DNA of 64,000 nt from positions 14,632,501 to 14,696,500 of the forward strand of contig NC_088311.1 in NCBI RefSeq assembly GCF_910592395.1, given 5' to 3'. This DNA is from Lineus longissimus (taxonomy: Eukaryota; Nemertea; Pilidiophora; Heteronemertea; Lineidae). Shown one piece after another: positions 20,423-31,660 of this stretch (position 1 is its first letter; every line of letters begins with the position of its first letter). The translations under genes and the position numbers were made by a program. The notes below the pieces were generated by a model. That model had not been told where the DNA came from and ran no database searches. It saw only the letters and a program-made list of their open reading frames with translations.

Positions 20423-21690
20423 ATGGAGGTTATAAACTATGGTGCTGTCAATGTTTACCCAACTTTAATGGCCTATCGGGACACAATCTCAAGTCCTACG
20501 AAGTACTGTGTAAAATGTTTTACAACAAAGACTGAAAGTGAATTCGCAAAGAAAAGAAGAAATTAATTAAAAATGGCAGGAGAGGCAAATGCAGATCTTT
20601 TTTGAATTCATATTTCAAAACTGATTACCTTGACTAGAGTGGTAATAGAGATAGATACAAAGTGAGAGTTGGTCTAAACAGGATATCTAAAGGTGATTAT
20701 TCCTCTCTAACTATGGCTTTGTCAGGATTAGGTTTAGGTTGATCAGATGAATTCTTCAGACAATAATTAAACAACCAAAGTTGTATTACACCGATAGGAC
20801 ATAGTTCCGAGAGCATAGCTCGAATAATTGAATAGGATTTAGATCATGTATTACCATTAAAATAACTTGAGGATAGCCCAGAATTATGTTTCTCTTGGTT
20901 TAACATGAGATCGATGTCTAAGGAATAAAACAGACATAGTGCTGCGGCCAAGGGCTGAAAAAAAGCTACCTACCCCTCATAGCGGTAGAACAAAGCGGGA
21001 CCGGTTTTAAATGAAAGCTATGGATGTCTACTAATAGAAAAAATAGGTTGTACAAATCTTAAAGGTGTACAACTATGTGAATTAACCCCTTGTTTGCCAC
21101 AACAGTTGAAAATTTAGAAAAATTTAGAAAAATCAAATAATGCCATGAACACTTGTCGTGTGACTGAATAAAGTGGAATAGAACAATAATTGTGATGTTT
21201 ATCAATGAGGAAGGTGGAGCATGAATGAAAGGTAGGTACCTAATTGTGGTAACGGGAACGTCCATCTCAGACCGGTCCCGCTTTGTTCTACCGCTATGAG
21301 GGGTAGGTCCCCTTTTTAGAGCCCTTTTGGGGGCCTGGCCACTACACTAACAGAAGAGTGCCACATTAGACTGGGGTCTTTCTAAAGAATAGTTAGATAG
21401 GTCTATTAATTTCATGTTAGTTAAAAATAATAAAAACTGGTTTTACTACTTTGACCAAAATGTGATATCAGATTGGAAAATAGTGATAACACAACACAAT
21501 ATTTTGGTTATTAAATTGAGTTCGATAACCTTAGTTTACTTAATCAGTTATGGCTTTTAAACAACGATATGTTTCTACATGGCATAAACCCTAAGTAAAT
21601 TAACAACACCTGATGAATCAAAGTACAGATTTCTACACTCGTCAACGTTATCAACTTATCAAGCTTTGCCCTCTTGGCGAAGTCACAGTT
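20423..21690 (+). pseudogene. Polinton HNH-like nuclease, broken and split by a MITE (copy B)
   Basis: It starts MEVINYGAVNVYPT with a CVKC motif soon after. The later part carries DLDHVLPLK and ELCFSWFNMRS, the same blocks as the minus-strand gene at 57118-58084. Several stops occur, and the MITE at 20937-21349 interrupts it just after the ENR-type motif. The function would be a zinc-binding nuclease; this copy is dead. Confidence 0.65.
20937..21349. mobile_element. MITE with long inverted repeats, hAT-like (413 bp)
   Basis: Left and right ends pair over about 65 bp, including a perfect block at about 20971-21005 and 21272-21306 (core CATAGCGGTAGAACAAAGCG). The outer ends read TAGTGCTGCGGCCA and, in complement, TAGTGTAGTGGCCA. 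Flanks ACAGACA (20930-20936) and ACAGAAG (21350-21356) look like a decayed ~8-bp duplication. The related gene at 57118-58084 lacks this block, which supports insertion. Confidence 0.8.
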
Positions 21691-21734
21691 TAAAACTGAT
21701 TAACTTTTACCTTAAGTTTAGCTTAAGTTAAATG

Positions 21735-21988
21735 AATAGAAGTTGGGGTTACACATAGAGACAAAATACTTGTAAAGAAGTATCAGAAGAGTTTTACAAA
21801 AAGTTAGACGAGCAAGTAAAAATGAGAGAAGAAGAAGCTATTGGTAAACCCATAACACCGGTTCATAGAAGCTTGACTTCTAACGGTAAACCCATTACTG
21901 GTAAACATGTAACAACAGTTCCTAGCAAACTTCGTCCTGAGATCACTGTTCGAACAATATATTCTAGTTTTTTCTCATTAACTGAATA
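21735..21988 (+). pseudogene. Small Polinton protein (copy B)
   Basis: Sequence beginning with a WGYT-like block and followed by an acidic/basic helical segment (EEFYKKLDEQVKMREEE) and Pro-rich stretches corresponds in position and character to the minus-strand ORF at 56896-57117 (WGYTKRPKNWKERLEQFYKE). The frame is disturbed near its start. Function unknown. Confidence 0.5.
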
Positions 21989-21991
21989 GAA

Positions 21992-22444
21992 ATGGAAAAA
22001 GACAATATGCTTTATCGAGATCTGACAAGTCACAATTTGACCAGTCATAATTTACCACAGTCAGAGTATGACAAACAAAACTTAATCGGACATAGTCATG
22101 AGCGAATAGCTCGAAGTAACCCTCAATGTTTCAGGCTCTTACAAATCGGTGATGTCAAGAAAATCTTCGAAGATGAGATTGAATGCAGAAGAAACATTTT
22201 TTCAAAATACAAGAAAGCATTTGACACTATCACTGGCATTAGCCATGGTCTTAATTTTGTAAGTGTAACAGCAGGATCTGTTGGTATTTTAGCATTAGCT
22301 GGAGTCATAACTGCACCAATTGGTTTAGCTTTGGGTGGTGTGACAATAGGATGTGCCCTTATTTCCTCAGGTCTAATTTGGCAGGAAAAAAGAACCTACA
22401 AAGATAAGTATGCTTGCTATTTCCAAACAAAATACTATCAATGA
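21992..22444 (+). CDS. Polinton membrane protein of unknown function (copy B)
   Basis: A 150-codon frame. An N-terminal hydrophilic region with SHNL repeats precedes a conserved helical block (EDEIECRRNIFSKYKKAFDT). A long hydrophobic segment follows (SVGILALAGVITAPIGLALG and beyond), enough for one or two membrane passes. The same protein in the main copy (56391-56835) has lost this hydrophobic segment. The frame stops at 22444; a further in-family tail (RKKQRESQKRGKNK) follows after a break, so the ORF is truncated. Membrane-spanning minor proteins are common in Polintons, but I cannot assign a role. Confidence 0.6.
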   Translation: MEKDNMLYRDLTSHNLTSHNLPQSEYDKQNLIGHSHERIARSNPQCFRLLQIGDVKKIFEDEIECRRNIFSKYKKAFDTITGISHGLNFVSVTAGSVGILALAGVITAPIGLALGGVTIGCALISSGLIWQEKRTYKDKYACYFQTKYYQ

Positions 22445-22620
22445 TTAAGTTAGCAAAGCCTTAACAGATTCACACATCTCTACAGAGGAATTCAATTTAA
22501 TTTTCAAGGAGAAGGAGAAGTATATTTCAATGAAAAATGGTCTTAGAAAGAAACAAAGGGAGAGCCAGAAGAGGGGAAAAAACAAGCACAGACAGAGATG
22601 TTAGAGAAACTGAAAAGTCA

Positions 22621-22750
22621 GTAACTGGAATTGGAATGCCAGTAACCCCAGCAATACCAGTACCTGGAATTCCAGTTCCTGTAACGCCACTACATGGATA
22701 CACTTACATTTACCACTATCACTACCCCTGTAACAGCGGTTCCTGGAACG
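22621..22750 (+). repeat. Imperfect GGAATTCCAGT-type tandem repeat
   Basis: Several near-copies of GGAAT(T/G)CCAGTA/TCC run here and encode PVTPAIPVPGIPVPVTP in one frame. It lies between the TM gene and the PolB fragment and may be a degenerate repeat at a rearrangement joint. Confidence 0.4.
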
Positions 22751-22820
22751 CTAACACTATCTAGTTACTTACTTACATCTTAATTCTAACAGAAAGCAAC
22801 ATCTTACCTTCTTTGAAAAG

Positions 22821-23945
22821 GTGATAAGAGAAGGAATTTCGAATTCAGGACTGATGGGAACAAGGTATGTTAAGGCCGATGATCATCATAAGCTACTCTA
22901 CATCGATGCAAATAACCTTTACGTTTGGGCGATGATGGAACCTCAACCCTACAGAAGATTTGAGATGATGGAACCTAAAGAAACTAAAAAAGACACAGAA
23001 GTACTCGAAGAACGAGTAAAATGGATACAGGGAATTCCTAAACACAACGAAGTAGGCTACTTCTTCGAGGTAGACCTGGCTTACCCCGAAAACATAAAGT
23101 TCAAATCAAAGAACTTTCCATTATGTCATGAATCTCTCTTAATCGGTGATGACGAATTAAGTCCTTACCAGAGAGAGAGTTACTTGGTGACGAGAAAAGA
23201 TATAATGTAGAAAAGTTAATACTGACACAAAATGATAAAACTAACTACATAGTTCATTACAGGATGCTACAGTTTTAACTCAAGCACGGAATGGTACTTA
23301 AGGAAGTTTCATTCTGTGATAAGTTTCAAATAATCAAAGTGTTTGGCGCCTTACATTGATTTCAACACTAAAAGGAGGATGGATTCTACCACTGATTTCG
23401 AAAAAGATTATTTCAAACTGATGAACAACTCGTTTTACAGTAAAACTTGTGAGAACTGTACTGGTTCCCTTACAGCTCGCCAGGGAAACTATAGTTAACC
23501 TGGTTGATTGTTCGTGGAATCCGGGCACCCTGCCGCGAGTCTCCCAAAACTGAAAACATCATGTGACCGGCTATCATTGGCTGGCCCTTATAGGGCCTAT
23601 ATAAAAACCAGACCACAGGGCGCCCATCTGAGAGAGAGAGCGACACCGAGGAAGAGCAACAGGGCAAAAAGGGGAAATAAGAAATACACCAAGGCCAGAA
23701 GAGCAAGGGTTAGCCCCAAAATTCGTGTTACTATCTTTCGTGGTCGGATGACCTTGCTATTAACGTATATTAGGGGAAGAATCTCTGGAGACAGTCGGTC
23801 GAGCATCTGACCTCTTGGAGGCCGTGGATAATTCCCCCTCCAAACGTGACGGCTTGGGGCGGTTCACGCCCTGTACGTTACAGAACTTAAGGAACAGGAT
23901 GGAAATTGAATTGGTCAAGGACGGAGAAAGAGCTAGGAGCTTTAT
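22821..23945 (+). pseudogene. Polinton DNA polymerase B fragment (copy B)
   Basis: The first part contains the polymerase motif A region (YIDANNLYVWAMMEPQPY) and a downstream KNFPLCHESLL block, matching 48743-49060 in the main copy. Further pieces (DSTTDFEKDYFKLMNNSFY) follow after stops. The sequence is then interrupted by a 426-bp solo LTR and resumes with RNRMEIELVKDGERARS near 23890 before ending at about 23945. Exonuclease motifs and motif C are absent. Confidence 0.8.
23457..23882 (+). mobile_element. Solo LTR (426 bp) in the PolB fragment
   Basis: The block starts TGTACTGG, ends GTTACA and is flanked by the 4-bp repeat GAAC (23453-23456 and 23883-23886). The homologous polymerase sequence near 49353 is continuous across this point. 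A TATATAAAAA box lies near 23598. It is unrelated to the 904-bp LTR family. The short TSD leaves a base or so of uncertainty. Confidence 0.75.
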
Positions 23946-24120
23946 AATGATAATAATAATAATGTGACGCATTTATATAGCGCTCCTCAGTAACGTAACT
24001 GTTAAAGCGCTGTGGGATATCAAATTATTACCCCGGTCTCCACAGAAATCAATCACGTATACCGTCTTTGGGCGCATATTTAAGAAGCCCAAAGAAAGAT
24101 GAGTACCTCCCATACCTACT
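23945..24120. repeat. Interspersed repeat with ATAATA tract
   Basis: A short (ATA)n run is followed by GCATTTATATAGCGCTCCTC and AAGCGCTGTGGGATATC. Positions 24062-24090 match, in inverted orientation, 43261-43290 (GGCCTCTTAAATATGGCG). It looks like a dispersed non-coding element. Confidence 0.5.
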
Positions 24121-25990
24121 ACAAAGGTTAGGCCTAGTGGATTGGACTGATTGGCTCAGATCGTTGCGCAGACTTACTTATGACCAGAGACACCCAATAC
24201 TTGCAGTCCACTACCATTGGTCGATGGGATTGTAAATGAATTGAATGGGTTGTATTACCAGGCAATCGTGTTTGGGCTTTATTCATGGCGTAACCGAGGC
24301 GGAGCAAATGGGAAATGCCCATTCATCACATGGGCAAAAAAAACGCCTCGCATGTGGTGAACCCTATTGCGAACCCCACCCAATCTATGGACACTGTTAT
24401 TTTGTATTAGCGGTTTAGGAAGACAGTATACGTGAGGAAACAGAGTATACTACTCTATTCTTCCATTTACCTGTCCCACAATCGAACCCATTTGTATTAT
24501 ACCAGCGTCCAATGTTCAGGAAAATGGGGTGGGAGTATGGTAAAAATAACAGAGATGTAAACTCGATGAGGCAATTGGTATGTAACCGGGCAAAATCGTA
24601 ACAACAGCTCCTGCATTATCTCCAGTGTTGCAGCACAAGATAGGACACCGGGATTTTGGCTTTCACAGTTTGAACATGGACAATAATACAGGGTTTACAG
24701 TCGAATGGTCTAGCCAAATGATAAGCTGTTAAGTTGGCCTGATAGTGGGGTAATGGGCAGGATTTGAACAAATGAATGGATTAAACTAATGAACGTTACT
24801 AAACATGGTTTATTGTTGAATCATTCATCATCATCTACATCCCACAGCTGTTTCAGCTAAGCCTAGACATGACATCGAAATGATCCATCCCCAGCACAGG
24901 CCTGCTGCCCAGCGATTGGTCAGCGCAAAAAGCTTGTCATGAGGAAACCAGCCCTGTAAAAATTATCCCCTAACCATCCCCCACCAACTAATGGAAAATG
25001 CCTAAAGCCGAGGACACACTACCAAGAAAAATTGGCCAATGGTGATTAATTTAATTGACTGCAGATGTCTTGTCATATGTGAACGGTCCGGCAATTCACT
25101 TGGCCAATGAAATTAGATACTCTCACCCAGTCTTGGTGAGTTGGTGGAGAGTTCTATATTTTCGCCAAGATTGCCACCACAGGGGGGCTACTTCAGGTAG
25201 AATTGTCGTTTGTGAACGGTTCACCAACTGTTTCGAGCAAGGAAAATGTAAACAAGAGGTTTTGTTTTTAACTCTTTCAAGCCCTTTACACCAAGAAAAA
25301 ATGAATTCATGTTACTAGGCACTAGCTTTTTTAGCTATTTGAGTCTACATTTTAAGGTGGAGTTCCGATTATATGTTTTTGACCTGTAAACCCGTACTTT
25401 GAAGATGGTTGGCTGTTTTGAGAATGTCCATGGGCCTATAAAACTACATGTATATACCTGATTAATCAGGAGCAATGACAGCAGGGGTCTCATAAGCCAT
25501 GTTTGTTTTCATCTGAAAATTCCCTCCAAAATGTTTCCCTCCAGTGACGTCACAGACAGGTACAGGTAGCTAAAATTGTCTGGGCCTGACATTGGTGTGA
25601 ACGCACAGTTGTTGAGGCCAGCAAGAGTGACTTGCCAGGTGACCCTACATCTGTTTTTGATCTTGGTGAGCAATAGCTGGTAGTGTGTCCTCAGCTTTAA
25701 ATGCCGGGGGATGGATATTTGATGAGGGGAGAGTTTCTGAGGAATAGTTTATTGACTTTAGCTCTCAGCTTATCTGAGCCAGGTAACCTCCTGCTGAGTT
25801 GCCGGACCAAAGGCTGAGGTCAACATATGTTGTTACATAACGGATCTTGCTATCACATCCTGGTTGCCTTGTAGTCGACCAAATTACTTCTAATTTTTTC
25901 TCATCACAGTAATTAGTCATGATCACATGATGATGAACCTGGCCCGATTATTACTGGTTACGCTGGCCATTAGGTAGATAAGATAAATAT
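24120..25990. other. Non-coding spacer
   Basis: No supported gene. Positions 24452-24490 (TATTCTTCCATTTACCTGTC region) recur in inverted form at about 42345-42385, indicating another low-copy repeat. Confidence 0.4.
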
Positions 25991-26592
25991 GGGTCTGTGA
26001 AGTTGGCTCCCAGTTCCCAGTTCCCAGTTCCCAGTTCGTTATTCGTACCCATTTTGAAACATGGTGTGTTTGGGTACGAAATGGGCTAAGCATTTCCCAG
26101 TTCCCAATTCTAATTTCTTTCAAATATTAACCCTCCACAGTCCGATAACTCAACTTGGTGGTTTTAACCCTTTCCTACCAAGCTCTCGATTCAACTATCA
26201 GTGACTTTAACCCTTTCTGACTCCATTTCCCGGTTCAAAATACCAGCTCCTTATTCGTCTTAACTCGTTTTAACCCTTTATAACTCCATTTCCCGATTCA
26301 TTTACAGTCACTTTAACCCTTTCTGACTCCATTTCATTCATTTGCAAGTCACTTTAAAGGTCATATATCAAGGTTTGAAAACATGCTTGATACTCATGAA
26401 ATATGTTGAGGGTTAAAAAAACAAGATCCCAGACATTAAAAAAATTCTAATGATAAAGTCATTATTTAGTTATTTCAATTTTCAATTTGAAACTATTTGA
26501 ATTTCCCACCACACACAACTTTAGATTAGTTCCACATGTGGCCGCTAGGGATTTTTTGATGACGTAGGTCAGGTCAGTCAGAACAAAGCAAG

Positions 26593-26790
26593 ATGGCTTC
26601 CGCATACAGTTCAGAGAGTGAGAGCAGTGAATTTGAGGATGTTTTGGTCGATACAGAAGGATATTTAAACGTTGAGCCATACATGTTCGAGCCATTGATA
26701 TCACTAGATCATAATGAGAGTGATCATTCGGACGAAAGTGATGAGGAAGTGGAGGATGAACGCCCTGAACGTGCAGGCAACAGAAAATGG
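26593..26790 (+). CDS. Acidic N-terminal exon in the Kolobok element
   Basis: It begins MASAYSSESESSEFEDVLVD and contains YMFEPLI, a run of Asp/Glu/Ser, then ERAGNRKW. The acidic start followed by an xGNxxW motif resembles the first exon of invertebrate proteins with a P2X7-intracellular-type Cys-rich domain, where the exon usually ends at that Trp. A GCAAGT sequence straddling the Trp codon could be a GC-AG donor. The rest of the gene is absent. Its role in the transposon is unknown. Confidence 0.5.
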
Positions 26791-27254
26791 CAAGTTTTGT
26801 TTACATTCTCACTCTGTTCTCTATGCACACATCACTACATCATGACATGCATCCACTACTACTATACACAATTGGATTTTATCTGATGAAAAGTGACGGT
26901 ATTATGCACAATCATCTTGACGTGACGATATAATGCCGTGCAACGTTAGATAGGCCTAGATGTCAGATGACAATAATCTGTCATTGACAGTGGCTGTCAC
27001 TGACACTGACCTGTGTCGCTGTCACCTCGCTGTCACCTTGCTATGGCTGGAACACAAGAAGACACTATGCGGTATCACAGACCCCAATAGGGCCTACACA
27101 TTATGTATAACAACCGACCTCAGCAGCCTCGGGCATTAAATGCAATTGACATGGTTGTGTAGCCACTGTACAGTGGATGACATGTGCCATTTGGGTAGTA
27201 TGAGTGTTGTGTGCATCAGCAGTGTATAAATCATGAAATAGTGTTCAACTCACT

Positions 27255-27607
27255 TCTTGATGTTTACGTTTTTTGGCTAACGAACGTTCCTTTGGAGGCT
27301 GTCGCATGTAAGTGGGGTTGGTCAAATCGAATACAGATGGAACAGCTGTTTTTAACAAGTGGCATTTAATATTCAGTTGGATGCAGATATCCGGCTTCAT
27401 GTGATAATCCGTATCGATAAAGTGATCACTGCAAAGTTTGGCCGAAGGCCCAGGCTTCCAACACTCCAAACGTTTGCACTTCCGAATCCACAGCTTCCTC
27501 CTCTCTCGTTCAACTGGCTTTGGAAATTCATGAAAATGGGTCCCATCCGTCATTTGATTGTTCTTTGTGCTAGCCTTGACACAATTCGGAGCCACACAAT
27601 ACACCAT
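27255..27607 (-). CDS. THAP-domain exon (Kolobok transposase N terminus)
   Basis: From ATG 27607 the exon encodes a complete THAP zinc finger. It has the C-x4-C pair in MVYCVAPNC, the HFHEFPK block, the invariant Trp in RRKLWIRKC, the Pro in KPGPSAKLC and the C-x2-H of CSDHF, closing with AVPSVF (the AVPTIF box). THAP fingers bind DNA and form the N terminus of Kolobok and P-type transposases. A strong donor GTGAGT follows directly (about 27254-27249), so the open frame beyond it to 27245 is probably intronic. No DDE exon is present in the window. Confidence 0.85.
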
Positions 27608-27912
27608 AGTGAGTGAAACACATTACTTCCAGGTGTGCATAATTAATTAAGGCCCTCCTGCTTTTATGATTGCATGACATGTACAGATGAGCTGATCTAC
27701 ATCACAACTTTTGCTGAACCCGCCGCCTGGCTCTAACAAGCCAGTTGCTAGCCTGATCAGGTAATCAAGTTGTCAAACACATAATTGGCTATATCTTCAA
27801 AATGGATGGAGCTAATTGCATTTGGTTTTCTGTATTGTATAAAGTGTTAGGTACACTTTTGAAATCGTCTTACAGCAGAAAATGGCATAAAACCTTGATA
27901 TATGACCTTTAA

Positions 27913-30900
27913 CCCTTTCTGACTCCATTTCCCGGTTCAAAATGCCAGTTCCTTATTCGTCTTAACTCATTTTAACCCTCTATAAGTCCATTTCCCTATT
28001 CAAATACTGGCTCCCGATTCAGCTACAAGTCACTTTAACCCCTTCTGACTCCATTTCATTCATTTGCAAGTCTCTTTAACCCTTTCTGACCTCATTTCCC
28101 AGTTCAAAATGCCAGTTCCTTATTCGTCTTAACTCATTTTAACCCTCTATAAGTCCATTTCCCTATTTAAATGCTGGCTCCCGATTCAGCTGCAAGTCAC
28201 GTTAACCCTTTCTGACTCCATTTCATTCATTTGCAAGTCACTTTAACCCTTTCTGACTCCATTTCCCATTTCAAAATGCCGTGGATCGAGTTTCTTTACA
28301 ATATGCAGTGCCATCTTGGAAAAGCCGTGACGTCACCGCGGTATCGTCCTTGATTTGCAAGTCACTTTTTAAACCCTTTTTGACTCCATTTCCCGGTTCA
28401 AAATGCCAGCTCCTTATTCGTCTTAACTCCTTTTAACCCTCTATAAGTCCATTGCCCGATTCAAATACTGGCTCCCAATTCAGCTGCAAGTCACGTTAAC
28501 CCTTTCTGACTCCATTTCATTCATTTGCAAGTCTCTTAACCCTTTCTGACTCCATTTCCCAGTTCAAAATGCCAGTTCCTTATTCGTCTTAACTCATTTT
28601 AACCCTCTATAAGTCCATTTCCCGATTCAAATACTGGCTCCCAATTCAGCTGCAAGTCACGTTAACCCTTTCTGACTCCATTTCATTCATTTGCAAGTCA
28701 CTTTAACCCTTTCTGACTCCATTTCCCAGTTCGAAATGCCGTGGATCGAGTTTCTTTACAATATGCAGTGCCATCTTGGAAAAGCCGTGACGTCACCGCG
28801 GTATCGTCCTTGATTTGCAAGTCTCTTTAACCCTTTCTGACTCCATTTCCCAGTTCAAAATGCCCAGTTCCTTATTCGTCTTAACTATGTCATTTCAACG
28901 CTCTATAAGTCTATTTCCCTATTCAAATACTGGCTCCCGATTCAGCTACAAGTCTCTTTAACCCTTTCTGACTCCATTTCCCAGTTCAAAATGCCAGTTC
29001 CTTATTCGTCTTAACTCATTTTAACCCTCTTTAAGTCCATTTCCCGATTCAAATACTGGCTCCCGATTCAGCTACAAGTCACTTTAACCCCTTCTGACTC
29101 CATTTCATTCATTTGCAAGTCTCTTTAACCCTTTCTGACCTCATTTCCCAGTTCAAAATGCCAGTTCCTTATTCGTCTTAACTCATTTTAACCCTCTATA
29201 AGTCCATTTCCCTATTCAAATGCTGGCTCCCGATTCAGCTGCAAGTCACGTTAACCCTTTCTGACTCCATTTCATTCATTTGCAAGTCACTTTAACCCTT
29301 TCTGACTCCATTTCCCAGTTCAAAATGCCGTGGATCGAGTTTCTTTACAATATGCAGTGCCATCTTGGAAAAGCCGTGACGTCACCGCGGTATCGTCCTT
29401 GATTTGCAAGTCACTTTAACCCTTTTTGACTCCATTTCCCGGTTCAAAACGCCAGCTCCTTATTCGTCTTAACTCATTTTAACCCTCTATAAGTCCATTT
29501 CCCGATTCAAATACTGGCTCCTAATTCAGCTGCAAGTCACGTTAAGCCTTTCTGACTCCATTTCATTCATTTGCAAGTCTCTTAACCCTTTCTGACTCCA
29601 TTTCCCAGTTCAAAATGCCAGTTCCTTATTCGTCTTAACTCATTTTAACCCTCTATAAGTCCATTTCCCGATTCAAATACTGGCTCCCAATTCAGCTGCA
29701 AGTCACGTTAACCCTTTCTGACTCCATTTCATTCATTTGCAAGTCACTTTAACCCTTTCTGACTCCATTTCCCAGTTCGAAATGCCGTGGATCGAGTTTC
29801 TTTACAATATGCAGTGCCATCTTGGAAAAGCCGTGACGTCACCGCGGTATCGTCCTTGATTTGCAAGTCTCTTTAACCCTTTCTGACTCCATTTTCCAGT
29901 TCAAAATGCCCAGTTCCTTATTCGTCTTAACTCAGTCATTTCAACGCTCTATAAGTCTATTTTCCTATTCAAATACTGGCTCCCGATTCAGCTACAAGTC
30001 TCTTTAACCCTTTCTGACTCCATTTCCCAGTTCAAAATGCCAGTTCCTTATTCGTCTTAACTCATTTTAACCCTCTATAAGTCCATTTCACGATTCAAAT
30101 ACTGGCTCCCGATTCAGCTACAAGTCACTTTAACCCCTTCTGACTCCATTTCATTCATTTGCAAGTCTCTTTAACCCTTTCTGACCTCATTTCCCAGTTC
30201 AAAATGCCAGTTCCTTATTCGTCTTAACTCATTTTAACCCTCTATAAGTCCATTTCCCTATTCAAATGCTGGCTCCCGATTCAGCTGCAAGTCACGTTAA
30301 CCCTTTCTGACTCCATTTCATTCATTTGCAAGTCACTTTAACCCTTTCTGACTCCATTTCCCAGTTCAAAATGCCGTGGATCGAGTTTCTTTACAATATG
30401 CAGTGCCATCTTGGAAAAGCCGTGACGTCACCGCGGTATCGTCCTTGATTTGCAAGTCACTTTAACCCTTTTTGACTCCATTTCCCGGTTCAAAACGCCA
30501 GCTCCTTATTCGTCTTAACTCATTTTAACCCTCTATAAGTCCATTTCCCGATTCAAATACTGGCTCCCAATTCAGCTGCAAGTCACGTTAACCCTTTCTG
30601 ACTCCATTTCATTCATTTGCAAGTCTCTTAACCCTTTCTGACTCCATTTCCCAGTTCAAAATGCCAGTTCCTTATTCGTCTTAACTCATTTTAACCCTCT
30701 ATAAGTCCATTTCCCTATTCAAATGCTGGCTCCCGATTCAGCTGCAAGTCACGTTAACCCTTTCTGACTCCATTTCATTCATTTGCAAGTCACTTTAACC
30801 CTTTCTGACTCCATTTCCCAGTTCAAAATGCCGTGGATCGAGTTTCTTTACAATATGCAGTGCCATCTTGGAAAAGCCGTGACGTCACCGCGGTATCGTC

Positions 30901-31212
30901 CTTGATTTGCAAGTCACTTTAACCCTTTTTGACTCCATTTCTCGGTTCAAAATGCCAGCTCCTTATTCGTCTTAACTCATTTTAACCCTCTATAACTCCA
31001 TTTCCCGATTCAAATACTGGCTCCGAATTCAGCTACAAGTCTCTTTAACCCTTTCTGACTCCCTTTCCTAGTTCAAAATGCCAGTTCCTTATTCGTCTTA
31101 ACTCATTTTAACCCTCTATAACTCCATTTCCCGATTCAAATACTGGCTCCCAATTCAGCTACAAGTCTCTTTAACCCTTTCTGACTCCATTTCCCAGTTC
31201 AAAATGCCGTGG
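27913..31212 (+). repeat. Tandem array with ~1.05-kb higher-order repeat
   Basis: Subunits alternate between CCAGTTCAAAATGCCAGTTC, CTTATTCGTCTTAACTC, CTATAAGTCCATTTCCC, TACTGGCTCC and CATTTCATTCATTTGCAAGT themes. An extra ~75-bp module starting GTGGATCGAG occurs at 28281, 28741, 29330, 29787, 30376, 30833 and 31209. The spacings alternate 460/589/457/589/457, so the true period is about 1,046-1,049 bp. All short open frames here are by-products of repetition. Confidence 0.9.
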
Positions 31213-31216
31213 ATCG

Positions 31217-31660
31217 GAGACAAGACCACAATTGATTTTTTAAGCCTTTTAGCAGTTAAATTGTCAATGTTTGACCGCGACGCATCAAAGAACGCGTGGT
31301 GTTGTGAATCTGAAATTTAGATTATGTTATTTCGGACAGTCGGGCAAGTAAATGGTGAAAAATAAAATGGTGATTGACCACGGAAATTTTTTGATAATCG
31401 ACAAATTAGACAGACTTTGATATTTCCACTCTTTTCAGCCAACTGGCAGAAAAAACTCAAAACACGCCCCCTATTACCCAATTAGCAAAATTCGAAATTA
31501 ATTTTTTCATCAAATAATTTCTTTATATCTGTAGACTTGCCACAACAAATATTTTTTCAATAGCTCTCCAAATATGTACTTGAGAGTAAAAAACATGCAC
31601 TCGTTTAATAGATAGGCCTGGACCCTCCAACCTATGAATATTCATTAGTGGTCTTGTCTC
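31217..31660. mobile_element. MITE with 13-bp inverted repeats and ATCG TSD (444 bp)
   Basis: The termini are GAGACAAGACCAC (31217-31229) and its complement (31648-31660). ATCG flanks both sides (31213-31216 and 31661-31664). Six neighbouring array modules show the empty site, GTGGATCGAG, so the insertion is exact. No coding capacity. A 4-bp TSD occurs in groups such as Chapaev or Sola1; assignment is uncertain. Confidence 0.88.

Larger units (their letters stand above)
20423..23945 (+). mobile_element. Polinton/Maverick fragment B
   Basis: On one strand, in order, are relatives of the main copy's HNH-like nuclease (57118-58084), its small protein at 56896-57117, its TM protein at 56391-56835 and a PolB segment. 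In the main Polinton the PolB gene is on the opposite strand from the other three, so this copy has been rearranged. A MITE and a solo LTR are inserted in it. Confidence 0.82.
26358..27908. mobile_element. Kolobok-type transposon derivative with TTAA TSD
   Basis: Perfect 19-bp inverted termini AGGTCATATATCAAGGTTT (26358-26376; complement 27890-27908) are flanked by TTAA on both sides (26354-26357 and 27909-27912). Intact copies of the surrounding subrepeat read straight through TTTAACCC at this site, confirming insertion. A TTAA target plus a THAP-domain coding exon fits the Kolobok superfamily. Only first exons of two inward-facing genes remain, so it is an internal deletion derivative. Confidence 0.85.

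Noticed and set aside
27913-31212. Regularly repeated array as a CRISPR-like locus
   Set aside because: Units vary in length, there are no unique equal-length spacers, and the host is eukaryotic; it is a satellite-like array.
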